A DNA stretch of 64,000 bases from Bradyrhizobium tropiciagri (lineage in GTDB: Bacteria > Pseudomonadota > Alphaproteobacteria > Rhizobiales > Xanthobacteraceae): assembly GCF_001189845.1 (NCBI RefSeq), contig NZ_LFLZ01000035.1, positions 27,540-91,539 on the forward strand, given 5' to 3'. Numbering within the stretch: position 1 is the stretch's first letter; each line of letters starts with the position of its first letter. The position numbers and the translations under genes were made by a program. Below, piece after piece: positions 43,730 through 52,635 of the stretch. The notes below the pieces were generated by a model. That model was not told where the DNA came from. It searched no databases and saw nothing but the letters and a program-made list of their open reading frames with translations.

Positions 43730-45373
43730 TCAGATCTGCCCGAACGTGATCTCCTTGTCGTCGACCGGCTTCGGCGCCGCCGCAGCCGCCGACGTGCCGG
43801 GTTCCTTGGCGTCCATGCCGATGCTCTCCTGCAATCGCGCGCGCACCGTGGCGGTGACATCGCTGAGCTCGCCGAGCCGGCTCTGGATGTTGGAGAGCCC
43901 GTCTTCCCGCAGCTTGTTGGCGGCCTGCAGCGATTCGGCGATGTTCGACATCGACTCGACCTTCTCCATGATCCGCTTGGAGGCCTCGTCGACCTGCAGC
44001 GCCTGGCGGATCACCTCCTTGTTGGCGACGTCGTCGGTCACCGCATTCATCGCCCGCATCGAATCCCGCACGCTCTCCGAGGCCTCGTTGAGCGCCGAGT
44101 TGTTGAGCGCCTGGATGGTGGTGTTCAGGCTGGTGGCGACACTCGCAATGCCGTCGCTGGAGAGCTCGCGCAAATTGACATTCTGCTTGCCGAGGGCGTC
44201 GTGGAACGTGTTGGCGTCGACCGCGTCCTTTTCGAGATCGGCCACGGTCTTCTTGGTGCCGCGCCCGCTGTCCAGCAGCGCGGTGACGTGGCGCTCGAAA
44301 TCGTTCTTCTTCCGCTCGCGCTCGAGGCGGGCAAGGGTATCCTCGCCCTCGCGCGCGGTCGACAGCGCCTGCACCTTCTCCTTGTTCGCCGCGGAGGCGA
44401 GGTCGATGCCCTTGTCGAGGATCGCGACCACCGTGATCATCTGCGAGTTGATCTTGACCAGCTTGTCGGCCTGCCCCTCGATCCCGCCGAGCTCGTCGCG
44501 CAGCTCCGAGACCGTGACCTGCGACTTGTCGATGTAGTCGAGCGCGGCCTTGATGATGCCCTCGACGCGCTTGACGTGCTCGGGGCCGGAGATGTCGAGC
44601 ATCTTGCGGACCTGCTCCTTCTCGGCCTTGAACTTGCCCTGCTTGGCGTCGTGCTCGGCCTTCTCCGTGATGATCGCCTGCGCCTTGTCGCGATAGGTCT
44701 TCAGAGCTTCGATCAGCTTGGCGATCAGGAGCTCCTTGGCGGCGATTTCGGCCTGCGCGGATTTCTTGACGCCGCCGAACAGACCGGTCTGCGTCTTCAG
44801 CTTGGCGATGTCGCGCTCGAGCATCTCCTTGTCGGAGGTCGCCTGCCGCGCCTGGGATTCGATCTCCGACGTCCGGTGGTCCCAATCGGCCTCGCGCTTG
44901 CGATCCTCCTCGATCTCCGCGAAGGTATCCAGCACGACGTTGTCGCCGGCGGTACGCAGCGTGTAGAGCGCATCGAGATTGTCGACCAGCGGCCGGATCA
45001 TCTCGCGGAAGTCCAGCACGCCCTTGTTCATATCCGCGAAGGTCTGCTTCATCTTGGCGAAGACAGATGTCGACGACAGCTCGATCAGCTTGCGTTGCAT
45101 CAGCGTGCGCTGCTGCGCCAGATATTCCTTGTAAGCCTCGAGCTGCTTGACCGAAGCCTTGCACTCTTCAGCAAGGTCCGGCGAGAGCAGGGCGCCGATC
45201 TGGCGGCTGCGCTCCTCCGGCGTGACTTCGGGATTGAAGACGATCTTGGCGACGGGATTGGCGGTGATGTCGACAGGCGCGGCCTGCGTTGCCTGCTTCG
45301 GCGCCATCCGCGCCTTGATGGCCTCGTTGACAGCGGTCGATTCCGCGAGTTTCGGGGATGCAGAGGTAGACAT
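43730..45373 (-). CDS. Large coiled-coil protein, first gene of the Clp-like operon
   Basis: A 547-residue, charged, almost entirely helical protein. It has no signal peptide, no membrane helix and no catalytic motif. Long coiled coils occupy about residues 65-290 and 310-520; a short Ala/Pro-rich tail ends EITFGQI. The pattern resembles TelA-type toxic-anion-resistance proteins, but I cannot assign it to that family. It precedes the ATPase gene by 68 bases on the same strand and is the obvious candidate substrate or scaffold of the ATPase. Confidence 0.75.
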   Translation of the reverse strand: MSTSASPKLAESTAVNEAIKARMAPKQATQAAPVDITANPVAKIVFNPEVTPEERSRQIGALLSPDLAEECKASVKQLEAYKEYLAQQRTLMQRKLIELSSTSVFAKMKQTFADMNKGVLDFREMIRPLVDNLDALYTLRTAGDNVVLDTFAEIEEDRKREADWDHRTSEIESQARQATSDKEMLERDIAKLKTQTGLFGGVKKSAQAEIAAKELLIAKLIEALKTYRDKAQAIITEKAEHDAKQGKFKAEKEQVRKMLDISGPEHVKRVEGIIKAALDYIDKSQVTVSELRDELGGIEGQADKLVKINSQMITVVAILDKGIDLASAANKEKVQALSTAREGEDTLARLERERKKNDFERHVTALLDSGRGTKKTVADLEKDAVDANTFHDALGKQNVNLRELSSDGIASVATSLNTTIQALNNSALNEASESVRDSMRAMNAVTDDVANKEVIRQALQVDEASKRIMEKVESMSNIAESLQAANKLREDGLSNIQSRLGELSDVTATVRARLQESIGMDAKEPGTSAAAAAPKPVDDKEITFGQI

Positions 45374-45896
45374 TGCAGTCGTCTCCAGGTGGGGCGACTC
45401 CGAAACGGAGCCGCATGTGCAGCGCGGGCGTCAGGCCGCGTTGCGGGAAATCGTGCTTGGGCAGCTCACATGAAAATTCCGGCCGGCGCGGAAGCTAGAT
45501 GCGACTCCTCAGCCGCACAACCATAGGGGGGCGCAATTAGAACGTTTAACCAAACGAAGTCGCAACATTGTGTACGCATCGTTTTATGATTGCTGAGAGT
45601 TTCAGCCCGGCGGGAAGCTCATTGTTGATGGCTGTTTTGTCGCTTCATGCCCGGTCTGGTTCGATTGAATCGTGGTGGGCCTGTTCCGGATCGATGCGAG
45701 GGGGCTTGGCATCAGACGCTAAAGGAGATGCGCCCTCTGGTTGACGCGCGCAAGGCGCACACGGCGATTTGAACTCTCAACCCGTAGTACCCCTCAGATT
45801 CCATAAATGCCAAGGGTTTAACTATTTGAATTGTTGCCTGAAATTCCGCTGGCTTGGAGCGATTCTGCACGGTTCCTGACCCCACAGTGCCAAACC
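45374..45896. other. Promoter region of the Clp-like operon and gene-free spacer
   Basis: The stretch separates the start of the coiled-coil gene from the end of the EAL gene. No convincing gene is seen. It contains the proposed promoter at 45537-45565 and an AT-rich patch around 45540-45600. The long leader (about 160 bases) between the promoter and the ATG could carry regulation, but I see no strong structure. Confidence 0.45.
45537..45565 (-). promoter_or_regulatory. Possible sigma-70 type promoter of the Clp-like operon
   Basis: On the minus strand TTGCGA (45560-45565) is followed after exactly 17 bases by TTCTAA (45537-45542), in the most AT-rich stretch of this spacer. It points at the coiled-coil gene 165 bases downstream. 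Matches to consensus are partial. Confidence 0.35.
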
Positions 45897-48440
45897 CTAG
45901 AGCCGATTCCTTCTCGGCTGGATCCGGTACGCTTCGCGCTCGATGCCGGCGGCCACCAGCGGTGCCTTGTCGGCGGCGATCGGCGGGGAAAACACGAAGC
46001 CCTGCACCAGGTCGCAATCGAGCCCGCCGAGCACGTCGACCTCGGCCGGCAACTCGGCGCCCTCCGCCACGACGGTCATGCCGAGGCCATGCGACAGCGC
46101 GATGATGCCGCCGAGCAGCTTGCGCTTCTCCGGCGCGGTGGAAATGCCTTCCACGAAGGCGCGGTCCACCTTCAGGCAGTCGAACGGCAGGCGCGTCAGA
46201 TAGCCGAGCGAGGAATAGCCCGAGCCGAAATCGTCCAGCGCCAGCCGGGCGCCCAGATCGGAGAGCGCCGTCAGCGTGCGGCTGATCCGCTGCTCGGTAT
46301 GATCCACGAACAGGCTTTCGGTCAATTCCAGGCAGAGCAGCTCCGCCGGGAAGCCGGTCTCCGCCAGCGCGGCCGCGACCGCCGTCTCGAAATCCACGTT
46401 CCAGATCTGCGCCGGCGAGACATTGACCGAGACGGTGCGCGGCGGCAGCCCCGCATCGAGCCAGGCACGGCCCTGCCGGCAGGCCTCGCGCAGCACCCAC
46501 AGGCCGAGATCGACGATGAGGCCGGAGCTTTCGGCGATCGGGATGAACTCCGCCGGCGAGATCGGCCCGCGCTCGGGATGGGTCCAGCGCAGCAGCGCCT
46601 CGAAGCCGGTGACGCGGCCGGTCCGCAGGTCGAGCTGCGGCTGGTAATGGGCCTCGAGCGTGCCGGCCTCTACGGCGTGGCGCAGATGCCGGCCGAGATC
46701 GAGCCGTTGATCGACCGCCTGGGCATAGACCGGCTCGAACAGCTGGGCCCGGCCGCGCCCGGCCTCCTTGGCCATGTAGAGCGCGAGGTCCGCGTTGCGC
46801 ACGGCCGTCTCCGCCGTCGCGCCATGCTCCGGCAGGCGGGCGATGCCGATGGTGGCGCCGACGACGGCCTCGCCCTCGGTGAGATCGACCGGAACCGACA
46901 GCTTGCCGATCAGCCGGTTGGCAAGTCCGGTCAGCGCGGCGTCGGACATGCTGCGTCCCTCCGCCAGCACGGCGAACTCGTCGCCGCCGAGCCGGGCGAT
47001 GAAGGCGCGCGGCCCCAAATCCTGCCGCAGCGCCGCGGCCACCTGGATCAGCAATTTGTCGCCGGCGGCATGGCCGAGGGAATCATTGACCTCCTTGAAG
47101 CGATCGAGATCGATCAGCAGCAGCGCGCCGCCCCGGCCTTCCACGGCGCAGTCCTCGATCATGGCGGCGAGCTGGCGCGTGAACAGCGCGCGATTGGCAA
47201 GCCCGGTCAACGGGTCGCTGTAGGCGAGCTGCTCGAGCTGGCGCTCGGCCTCCTTGCGCTCGGTAACATCCTGCACGGTGCCGATGATGCCGACGACCTT
47301 ATCGTGGACGATCTCTGCCTTGCAGATCACGGCCAGGTCGCGGGCGGTGCCGTCGGCGTGCAGGATGCGCAGGTCCGTGGCCTCGGTCCTGCGGGTGCGG
47401 AGCACCCGCTTCTGCACCTCGCGGAAGCGGTCGGCGTCGCCGCCCAGGAAACGGGGCCTGATGTTGTCATCGGTCGGGGCGAACGTATCGGGGTCGAAGC
47501 CGAGCAGCTGATAGAGCTCGGGCGCCCAGGTCGTACGGCCGGTGTCCAGCCGGTAGCTCCAGGTGCCGATCTTGCCGAGCCGCTGGGCTTCCTCCAGCGC
47601 CCGCGTGCGCTGGTCGAGCAACGCCTTGGCCGCCCTGAGCTGGGTGATGTCGCTGGCCGTGCCGCGATAGCCGAGAAAGCTGCCGTCATCGGCGTAGATT
47701 GGCTTGCCGCTGGTGCAGATGCTGACGCGCGAGCCGTCCTTGCCGATCAACGTATAGATGAAGTCGCGAAAAGGGCGATGGGCCTCCATGTCGGCCCGGT
47801 GCTGCGCCATGCCTTCCGCGTCCTCGGGCGCATAAGCCAGCTCCCAGCGCGCCTTCCCGCCGGAGGCCACCGTCTGGAAGGCCGCATTGCCGGGAAGCGA
47901 TTTGGGATAGGGCAGCAGCCGATGGTCGGGGGCGCTTTCCCAGCACCAGTCCGAGGCGGTAGAGACAAAATCAGCCAGCCGTTGCTCGCTCTCGGCCAGG
48001 CGGCGCAGCGCGGAGGTTTCCTCCGTGACGTCGCGGACAATGCCGGACACGCGCCGGACCTGACCGCGCGCGTCGAATTCCGGCTCGCCATGCACCACGC
48101 AGTCGAGCACGCTGCCGTCGGACCTGCGCAGCCGCGTCTGCACCGCATAGGGCTGCCCCTCCGCCCAGCAGGCTGCGTAATGCGCCTCCAGAACCTTCCG
48201 GCTTTCGGGCAAATAGCGCTCGCGCACCGTGGCGATGGGGATGAAGCCGTCGACCGTCTTGAACTCGTAGAACGCGGCGAATTCGGGCGATATCCAGACA
48301 TCGGTCGCGGTGGCACTGTGTGATTCCCAGTACCCCATGCGGGCCATTCTGATGGCGCACCGCAATGACCGTTCCTCATTCCAGCGTCGACGCGCTACCC
48401 GCGTGAGGGCCTGCCCCTGCGGCAGTTTACGAGCGGCCAT
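45897..48440 (-). CDS. PAS-GGDEF-EAL cyclic-di-GMP protein
   Basis: An 847-residue cytosolic signalling protein with three PAS-like domains (about 25-150, 150-270, 280-405), then GGDEF (about 415-575) and EAL (about 590-840). The GGDEF core is intact (RLGGDEFAVLAEG), as are the EAL residues (FEALLRWTHPERG, LCLELTES, LDDFGSGYSSLGYL, KVDRAFVEG), so it may make or degrade cyclic di-GMP. The inhibitory RxxD site before GGDEF is absent. No membrane helix is present, so the PAS domains should sense an internal signal. Confidence 0.9.
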   Translation of the reverse strand: MAARKLPQGQALTRVARRRWNEERSLRCAIRMARMGYWESHSATATDVWISPEFAAFYEFKTVDGFIPIATVRERYLPESRKVLEAHYAACWAEGQPYAVQTRLRRSDGSVLDCVVHGEPEFDARGQVRRVSGIVRDVTEETSALRRLAESEQRLADFVSTASDWCWESAPDHRLLPYPKSLPGNAAFQTVASGGKARWELAYAPEDAEGMAQHRADMEAHRPFRDFIYTLIGKDGSRVSICTSGKPIYADDGSFLGYRGTASDITQLRAAKALLDQRTRALEEAQRLGKIGTWSYRLDTGRTTWAPELYQLLGFDPDTFAPTDDNIRPRFLGGDADRFREVQKRVLRTRRTEATDLRILHADGTARDLAVICKAEIVHDKVVGIIGTVQDVTERKEAERQLEQLAYSDPLTGLANRALFTRQLAAMIEDCAVEGRGGALLLIDLDRFKEVNDSLGHAAGDKLLIQVAAALRQDLGPRAFIARLGGDEFAVLAEGRSMSDAALTGLANRLIGKLSVPVDLTEGEAVVGATIGIARLPEHGATAETAVRNADLALYMAKEAGRGRAQLFEPVYAQAVDQRLDLGRHLRHAVEAGTLEAHYQPQLDLRTGRVTGFEALLRWTHPERGPISPAEFIPIAESSGLIVDLGLWVLREACRQGRAWLDAGLPPRTVSVNVSPAQIWNVDFETAVAAALAETGFPAELLCLELTESLFVDHTEQRISRTLTALSDLGARLALDDFGSGYSSLGYLTRLPFDCLKVDRAFVEGISTAPEKRKLLGGIIALSHGLGMTVVAEGAELPAEVDVLGGLDCDLVQGFVFSPPIAADKAPLVAAGIEREAYRIQPRRNRL

Positions 48441-48672
48441 CGGTCCCCAACCAAAACGCCAGCGTACAATTTACGCGGCAAACTCGTTAGCATATCGCGC
48501 GACAACCTTGGAGCGATGCAGGTCACAGTCGGGGGAGCTTCCGCAGATTTGGTATAGTATCGGTGAATCCTGCAACCGGTATTAGGTATGCGAGGAACTT
48601 AACCTGGATGAAACTTTTGTTGCCGCGGTAGCTCGTTGCCTTGGCATGCCGCGCACGAAGGACGCTTGAAAA

Positions 48673-48882
48673 ATGACCAGGAGATTCAAGGTCGGCGATC
48701 ACGTCAGCTGGAATTCCGAGGCCGGACGCGTCTCGGGCACCATCATCAGGATTCACACGCGTGATTTCGATTACAAGGGGCACACGCACCGCGCCTCGGA
48801 GGCCGATCCGCAATACGAGATCAAAAGCGACAAGACCGATCATGTCGCGGCCCACAAGGGCAGCGCGCTCCATCCTGCGTAG
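48673..48882 (+). CDS. DUF2945 (TUDOR-like) small protein
   Basis: A 69-residue protein starting FKVGDHVSWNSEAGRVSGTIIRIH and containing YEIKSDKTDHVAAHKGSALH, the pattern of the DUF2945 / hypervirulence-associated TUDOR domain. Binding partner unknown. Only 12 bases separate it from the DUF488 gene, so they form an operon. Confidence 0.85.
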   Translation: MTRRFKVGDHVSWNSEAGRVSGTIIRIHTRDFDYKGHTHRASEADPQYEIKSDKTDHVAAHKGSALHPA

Positions 48883-48894
48883 CAGAGGCGCGGC

Positions 48895-49443
48895 GTGGCG
48901 CTTCCGTTCTTCACGATAGGTCATTCGAACCGCAGTCTCGAGGATTTCGTCGCCGTCCTCACCGCGGCCGGCATCGACCGTGTCGTCGACATCAGAACGG
49001 TGCCGCGCTCGCGAACCAATCCGCAGTTCAACAAGGACACGCTTCCCGGTTCGCTCAAGGCCGCGGGCATCTCGTATGAGCATCTGGCCGATCTCGGCGG
49101 GCTGCGCGGCAAGGCGCGCAGCGTGCCGCCTTCGGTCAATGGCTTCTGGAGCAACGAGAGCTTTCACAACTACGCGGACTACGCGCTGTCGCCGCAGTTT
49201 CACGCGGGCCTGCAGCATTTGCGCGACGAAGGGCACGGGCAGCGCTGCGCGATGATGTGCTCCGAATCGGTGTGGTGGCGCTGCCACCGCCGTATCGTCT
49301 CCGACTATCTGATCGCGTCGGGCGAGACCGTCGTCCACCTCATGGGGGAAGGCCGCCTCGAGCCCGCCCGCCTCACCGAAGGCGCCGTCGTGCAGGGCGA
49401 TGGGACGGTGGTCTATCCGGCGACAGGGCAATTGGACTTGTGA
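48895..49443 (+). CDS. DUF488 protein
   Basis: A 182-residue protein of the DUF488 family. It has FFTIGHSNRSLEDFVAVL, VVDIRTVPRSRTNPQFN, and the Cys-containing CAMMCSESVWWRCHRRIVSDYL. The conserved Cys-x4-5-W-x-C-HR motif suggests metal or nucleic-acid contact, but no activity is established. The start is a GTG. It pairs with the DUF2945 gene upstream. Confidence 0.85.
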   Translation: MALPFFTIGHSNRSLEDFVAVLTAAGIDRVVDIRTVPRSRTNPQFNKDTLPGSLKAAGISYEHLADLGGLRGKARSVPPSVNGFWSNESFHNYADYALSPQFHAGLQHLRDEGHGQRCAMMCSESVWWRCHRRIVSDYLIASGETVVHLMGEGRLEPARLTEGAVVQGDGTVVYPATGQLDL

Positions 49444-49521
49444 AAGCGGAGCTAGCGGCTGCCGCATTACGCAGCCGTTGTCGATCGCCACCGCCACTCG
49501 TAGCGAGGCAGAAGCGAGCGG

Positions 49522-49985
49522 TCAAGCCGCCTGCTTCGGCGTCCAGACGCCGGCCGGCACCGGCTCGGCCGGCAACAGGCCAGCGCCGGCGGCGCCCGCG
49601 ATCGACATCGTGATCTCGTGGATGTCCTGCAACGACCGTTGCATCGAGAACCGCGGATAGAGCTCGCTCATCGTGGTGGCGGTCGCAGCCTGCGCCGCGG
49701 CAGGATCGGCCAGCACGGCCTCGACCGCGGCGGCGATGCTGGTCGTGTCCTGGCCGAAGCCGTAGCGGGTACGATGCGGCATCTCCGCAGTCGAGAAGCG
49801 GTTTGTATCGAACACCGGCACGGTGCCGGCGCCGAGCGCGAAGAACACCCGGTCATGCACCGACAGGTCGATATTGGGATTGAGCGAGACCGCGGCGAGA
49901 TGGCCGCCCAAGCCTTCGCGCATCGCATCGAAGGTCATCGCGCCGAGCACGCGGGCCGGGCGTCCGGCGACGTCGAGATCGCTCC
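49522..49985 (-). pseudogene. Glycosyltransferase C-terminal fragment
   Basis: The minus strand encodes the last 150 or so residues of a CgeB-like glycosyltransferase: NPNIDLSVHDRVFFALGAGTVPVFDTNRFS, then a helix of Ala-rich sequence and the end LLPAEPVPAGVWTPKQAA. Similarity stops abruptly near 49985, where the opposite strand begins to encode UDP-galactopyranose mutase. No start codon or N-terminal domain is found to the right. It is a 5'-deleted gene. Confidence 0.6.
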
Positions 49986-49989
49986 AGCC

Positions 49990-50466
49990 GCCATCTTCGG
50001 TTATGCCAGCGGCCATCTCGGCTGGCGCACCGTCGACTTCGCGCGCGAGGTGCACGAGGTCGCCGATTTCCAGGGCGCGGCGGTCATCAACTATGCCGAC
50101 GCCGAGGTGCCGCTCACAAGGATCCACGAGTTCAGGCATCTGCATCCGGAGCGGGCGCATGAAGGGAAGCGGACCACGATCTACCGGGAATATTCCCGCT
50201 TCGCCGGCCGCAGCGACGAGCCGTATTATCCGATCAACACCACCGCCGACCGCGCCATGCTCGCGTCCTATCACGCCATGACGGCGGCGCATCCGAACGT
50301 CATCTTCGGGGGCCGGCTCGGCTCCTACAAATATCTCGACATGCACCAGGCGATCGGTGCTGCGCTGAAGACGTTCGAGCGCGAGGTCGAGCCGTTCTTC
50401 GCAGGAGACATGCGCACCGACGGCACCGCCGCGCGCGGCCACGCCTTGTCGGCCTTGTCGGCGTGA
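49990..50466 (+). pseudogene. glf: UDP-galactopyranose mutase C-terminal fragment
   Basis: The plus strand encodes the C-terminal part of Glf: FGYASGHLGWRTVDFAREV, DFQGAAVINYADAEVPLTRIHEFRHLHPER, then IYREYSRFA, DEPYYPIN, and NVIFGGRLGSYKYLDMHQAIGAAL. The FAD-binding N-terminal domain is missing. Upstream of about 49990 the sequence belongs to a glycosyltransferase in the opposite orientation. The intact enzyme would make UDP-galactofuranose for surface polysaccharide; this fragment cannot. Confidence 0.75.
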
Positions 50467-50531
50467 TCTAATCCTGCGAGCTGCGGGCCGCGAACTACAT
50501 AACAATCGCCCGCGGTCCCGGTGAGGAAACA

Positions 50532-51802
50532 ATGCGAAAGATCGTCATTGCCGCGGCTGCCGCCGCCACGAGTCTTGTCTTCAACATCGCTCATGCCGCG
50601 CCGCCGCTGCCGGAAGCTTCGGCGCATCAGGCGGGCTTCTCGGACCAGGGGCTGGCGCGGCTCGATGACTTCTTCGCACGCAAGATCGCGGCCAAGCGCG
50701 TGCCCGGCGCCGTGGTGGCGATCGCGCGCGACGGCAAGCTCGTGCACTACAAGGCCTACGGCCAGCTCGACCCGGTCAAGGGCACGGCGATGCCGATCGA
50801 TGCCGTGTTCGCGCTGGCCTCGATGACCAAGCCGATGGCGGCGGTCGCAGGTCTCACGCTGATGGAGCAGGGCCGGCTGCCGCTGCAGGCCAAGGTCGCC
50901 GAGTATTATCCGGCATTCGCCGACATGAAGGTCGGCGTCCAGCAGGCCGATGGTTCGTTGACGATGGAGCCGCAGGCGCGTCCGATCTTCGTCCACGATC
51001 TCTATCGCCACACCTCCGGCCTGATGTACGGCGGCCGGCCCGACAGCTCGAGCGCGCTGGCCCGGCTCTATCCCGACGGCACCGCGCCGGCGGTCGAGGG
51101 CGACACGGCGGCCTTCATCGACCGCATCACCAAGCTGCCGCTGGTGCATCAGCCCGGCACCGAGTTCGAGTACGGCTTCTCGATCGACGTGCTCGGCGCC
51201 GTCGTCGAGAAGGTTTCCAGCCAGCCGCTCGGCGACTATCTTGCCGCCAATGTCTGGAAACCGCTCGGCATGACGGAGGCGACGTTCCACCCGAGCGATG
51301 CCCAGCGCACGCGGCTGGCGCGGCCGTTCCCCAACGATCCGCTGACCGGCAAGCCGCAAGCGATCAAGCTGCTCGACACGCCGACCAAGTTCGATTGCGG
51401 CGGCGCCTGCTCGTTCGCGACCGTCGGCGATTATGTCCGATTCGGGCAGATGCTGCTCAATGGCGGCGAGCTCGACGGCAAGCGCATCCTCAGCCCGCAG
51501 ACGGTGCATCACATGACGTCGAACCATCTCGGCCCGAGATCAAGAACAACGTCGCCGCGGTCGAGCCGCATCGCGCCGGCTTCGGCTTCGGGCTGGCGGT
51601 CGCGGTGCGCACCAGCGAGGGGTTGTCGTCGGTGCCGGGCAATCCCGGCGAGTTCACCTGGAACGGCGCCTACGGCACGCAGTTCTTCTGCGATCCGAAG
51701 GAGCGACTCGTCGTGGTGGTCGGAACCGCAGCGCCCGGCGAGCTGCGCAAATATTATCGCGAGAATGTGCAGGACATCGTCTACGGCGCGATGGTGAATT
51801 GA
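50532..51802 (+). pseudogene. Exported serine hydrolase (class C beta-lactamase/esterase fold), frameshifted
   Basis: An exported enzyme of about 422 residues. A signal peptide (about 1-23, ending AHAA) is followed by the S-x-x-K nucleophile in ALASMTKPMAAV, the HTSGLMYGG loop and the Y-x-S motif in FEYGFSIDVLG. After SNHLGP (about 51534) the frame changes; one missing C in a CCC run would restore LGPEIKNNVA, FGFGLAVAV and the end QDIVYGAMVN. Family members are esterases or D-aminopeptidases as often as lactamases. Confidence 0.8.
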
Positions 51803-51856
51803 CCGTCGTCCAGGTTGCCGGAGAGAGCTTCGCGCACGGCGGTCCGCCGAACGGCA

Positions 51857-51886
51857 AAAGACCCGTCGCTCGATCCGAGCGACGGG
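51857..51886 (-). terminator. Rho-independent terminator of the 51905 gene
   Basis: CCCGTCGCTCG and CGAGCGACGGG form a perfect 11-bp stem with a 3-base loop. On the minus strand it is followed by TCTTTT. It lies 19 bases after the stop of the minus-strand small exported protein gene and may also stop the convergent hydrolase transcript. Confidence 0.8.
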
Positions 51887-51904
51887 CCTTCAAATTTGCG
51901 TGGC

Positions 51905-52186
51905 TCACCACTGCCGGTAGACGCCGGTCAGCGTGCCGTTGTTGTTCCCTTCAGGGCCAACGTCGCCCTGTGTCGAGCTTGGCGCCGGATGGTTGCTGCC
52001 GTTCATCGCGCCATACCAGCCGGGTTCATTGTACATGACCTGCGGCTGATAGGTCTCGTAGCGCGGGCCGCCATAGTACCGTGGGCCGGGGTTCCCATAG
52101 GAATAGTAGCCCTGCGCGAACGCACCTGCCGTCGTTGCGATTAGCGACGCCGCGGCCAGAGCCAGGATCTTGGTGTTCCGTTGCAT
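51905..52186 (-). CDS. Small exported Tyr/Gly/Pro-rich protein
   Basis: A 93-residue protein with a clear signal peptide (MQRNTKILALAAASLIATTAGAFAQ). The mature part is low in complexity (YYSYGNPGPRYYGGPRYET) and ends GNNNGTLTGVYRQW. AAGGAGTG lies 9 bases before the ATG. It is probably a periplasmic or surface protein and has its own terminator. Function unknown. Confidence 0.75.
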   Translation of the reverse strand: MQRNTKILALAAASLIATTAGAFAQGYYSYGNPGPRYYGGPRYETYQPQVMYNEPGWYGAMNGSNHPAPSSTQGDVGPEGNNNGTLTGVYRQW

Positions 52187-52635
52187 TCATACACTCCTTG
52201 CTGGTGTCGCGACCAACAATCGCCGCGGAGCAGCGTTCCTGATCTGCCATGCAGCTGACGAAGATGAATTTGCACGGAGGTGGGATCAGGATTTGGTGAA
52301 GAGCCTTGCGCTGTGAGACTGGCGCGCGGGCTCTGCCCGGTCGCATGCATCCGCTGGATCGCTATGCTTTTCCAGCTATAACGGTCCACGGCAAGCTGCG
52401 CCCGAGCTGGGCGGTTCGTAAAAGGAAGCCCGCCGACCGGGGCGGGCAAGGTCTCAGGGAGGAAAACGCTCTGACAAGGGAGCGTGCAGCCAGTCTCCTC
52501 GATTCGAGTGCGGCTGCGAAGATCGTATAACTACTGTCATCAGGGCCGGCATTATGCGAATGCTGCTGCGGGCCGCGGCCGGCCGGCAAGGCAATAACAA
52601 GGCGCAATAACCGGCGCGAATAACAGGGGAAGTTC
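52187..52635. other. Intergenic region without a supported gene
   Basis: Divergent spacer between the small exported protein and the sorbosone-dehydrogenase-like gene. Short frames are present but none has a credible start or product. The only clear element is the minus-strand terminator-like hairpin at 52420-52447. Confidence 0.45.
52420..52447 (-). terminator. Terminator-like hairpin with no obvious upstream gene
   Basis: GCCCGCC and GGCGGGC arms (7 bp, 6-base loop), followed on the minus strand by TTCCTTTT. No minus-strand gene reads into it for 1.5 kb, so it may end a small RNA or be a relic. Confidence 0.5.

Noticed and set aside
43662..45164. N-terminal extension of the Clp-like ATPase to about 1230 residues
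   Set aside because: The upstream part of the frame overlaps the coiled-coil gene in another frame and is low in quality; the ATG at 43661 begins a natural ATPase domain.
42741..45526. Very long open frames on the plus strand opposite the Clp-like operon
   Set aside because: They mirror the codon bias of the minus-strand genes, give Arg/Gly/Asp-rich low-quality products and lack starts with ribosome-binding sites.
45831..48323. Plus-strand open frame of about 830 codons opposite the EAL gene
   Set aside because: The minus strand encodes clear PAS, GGDEF and EAL motifs over the same bases; the plus-strand product has none.
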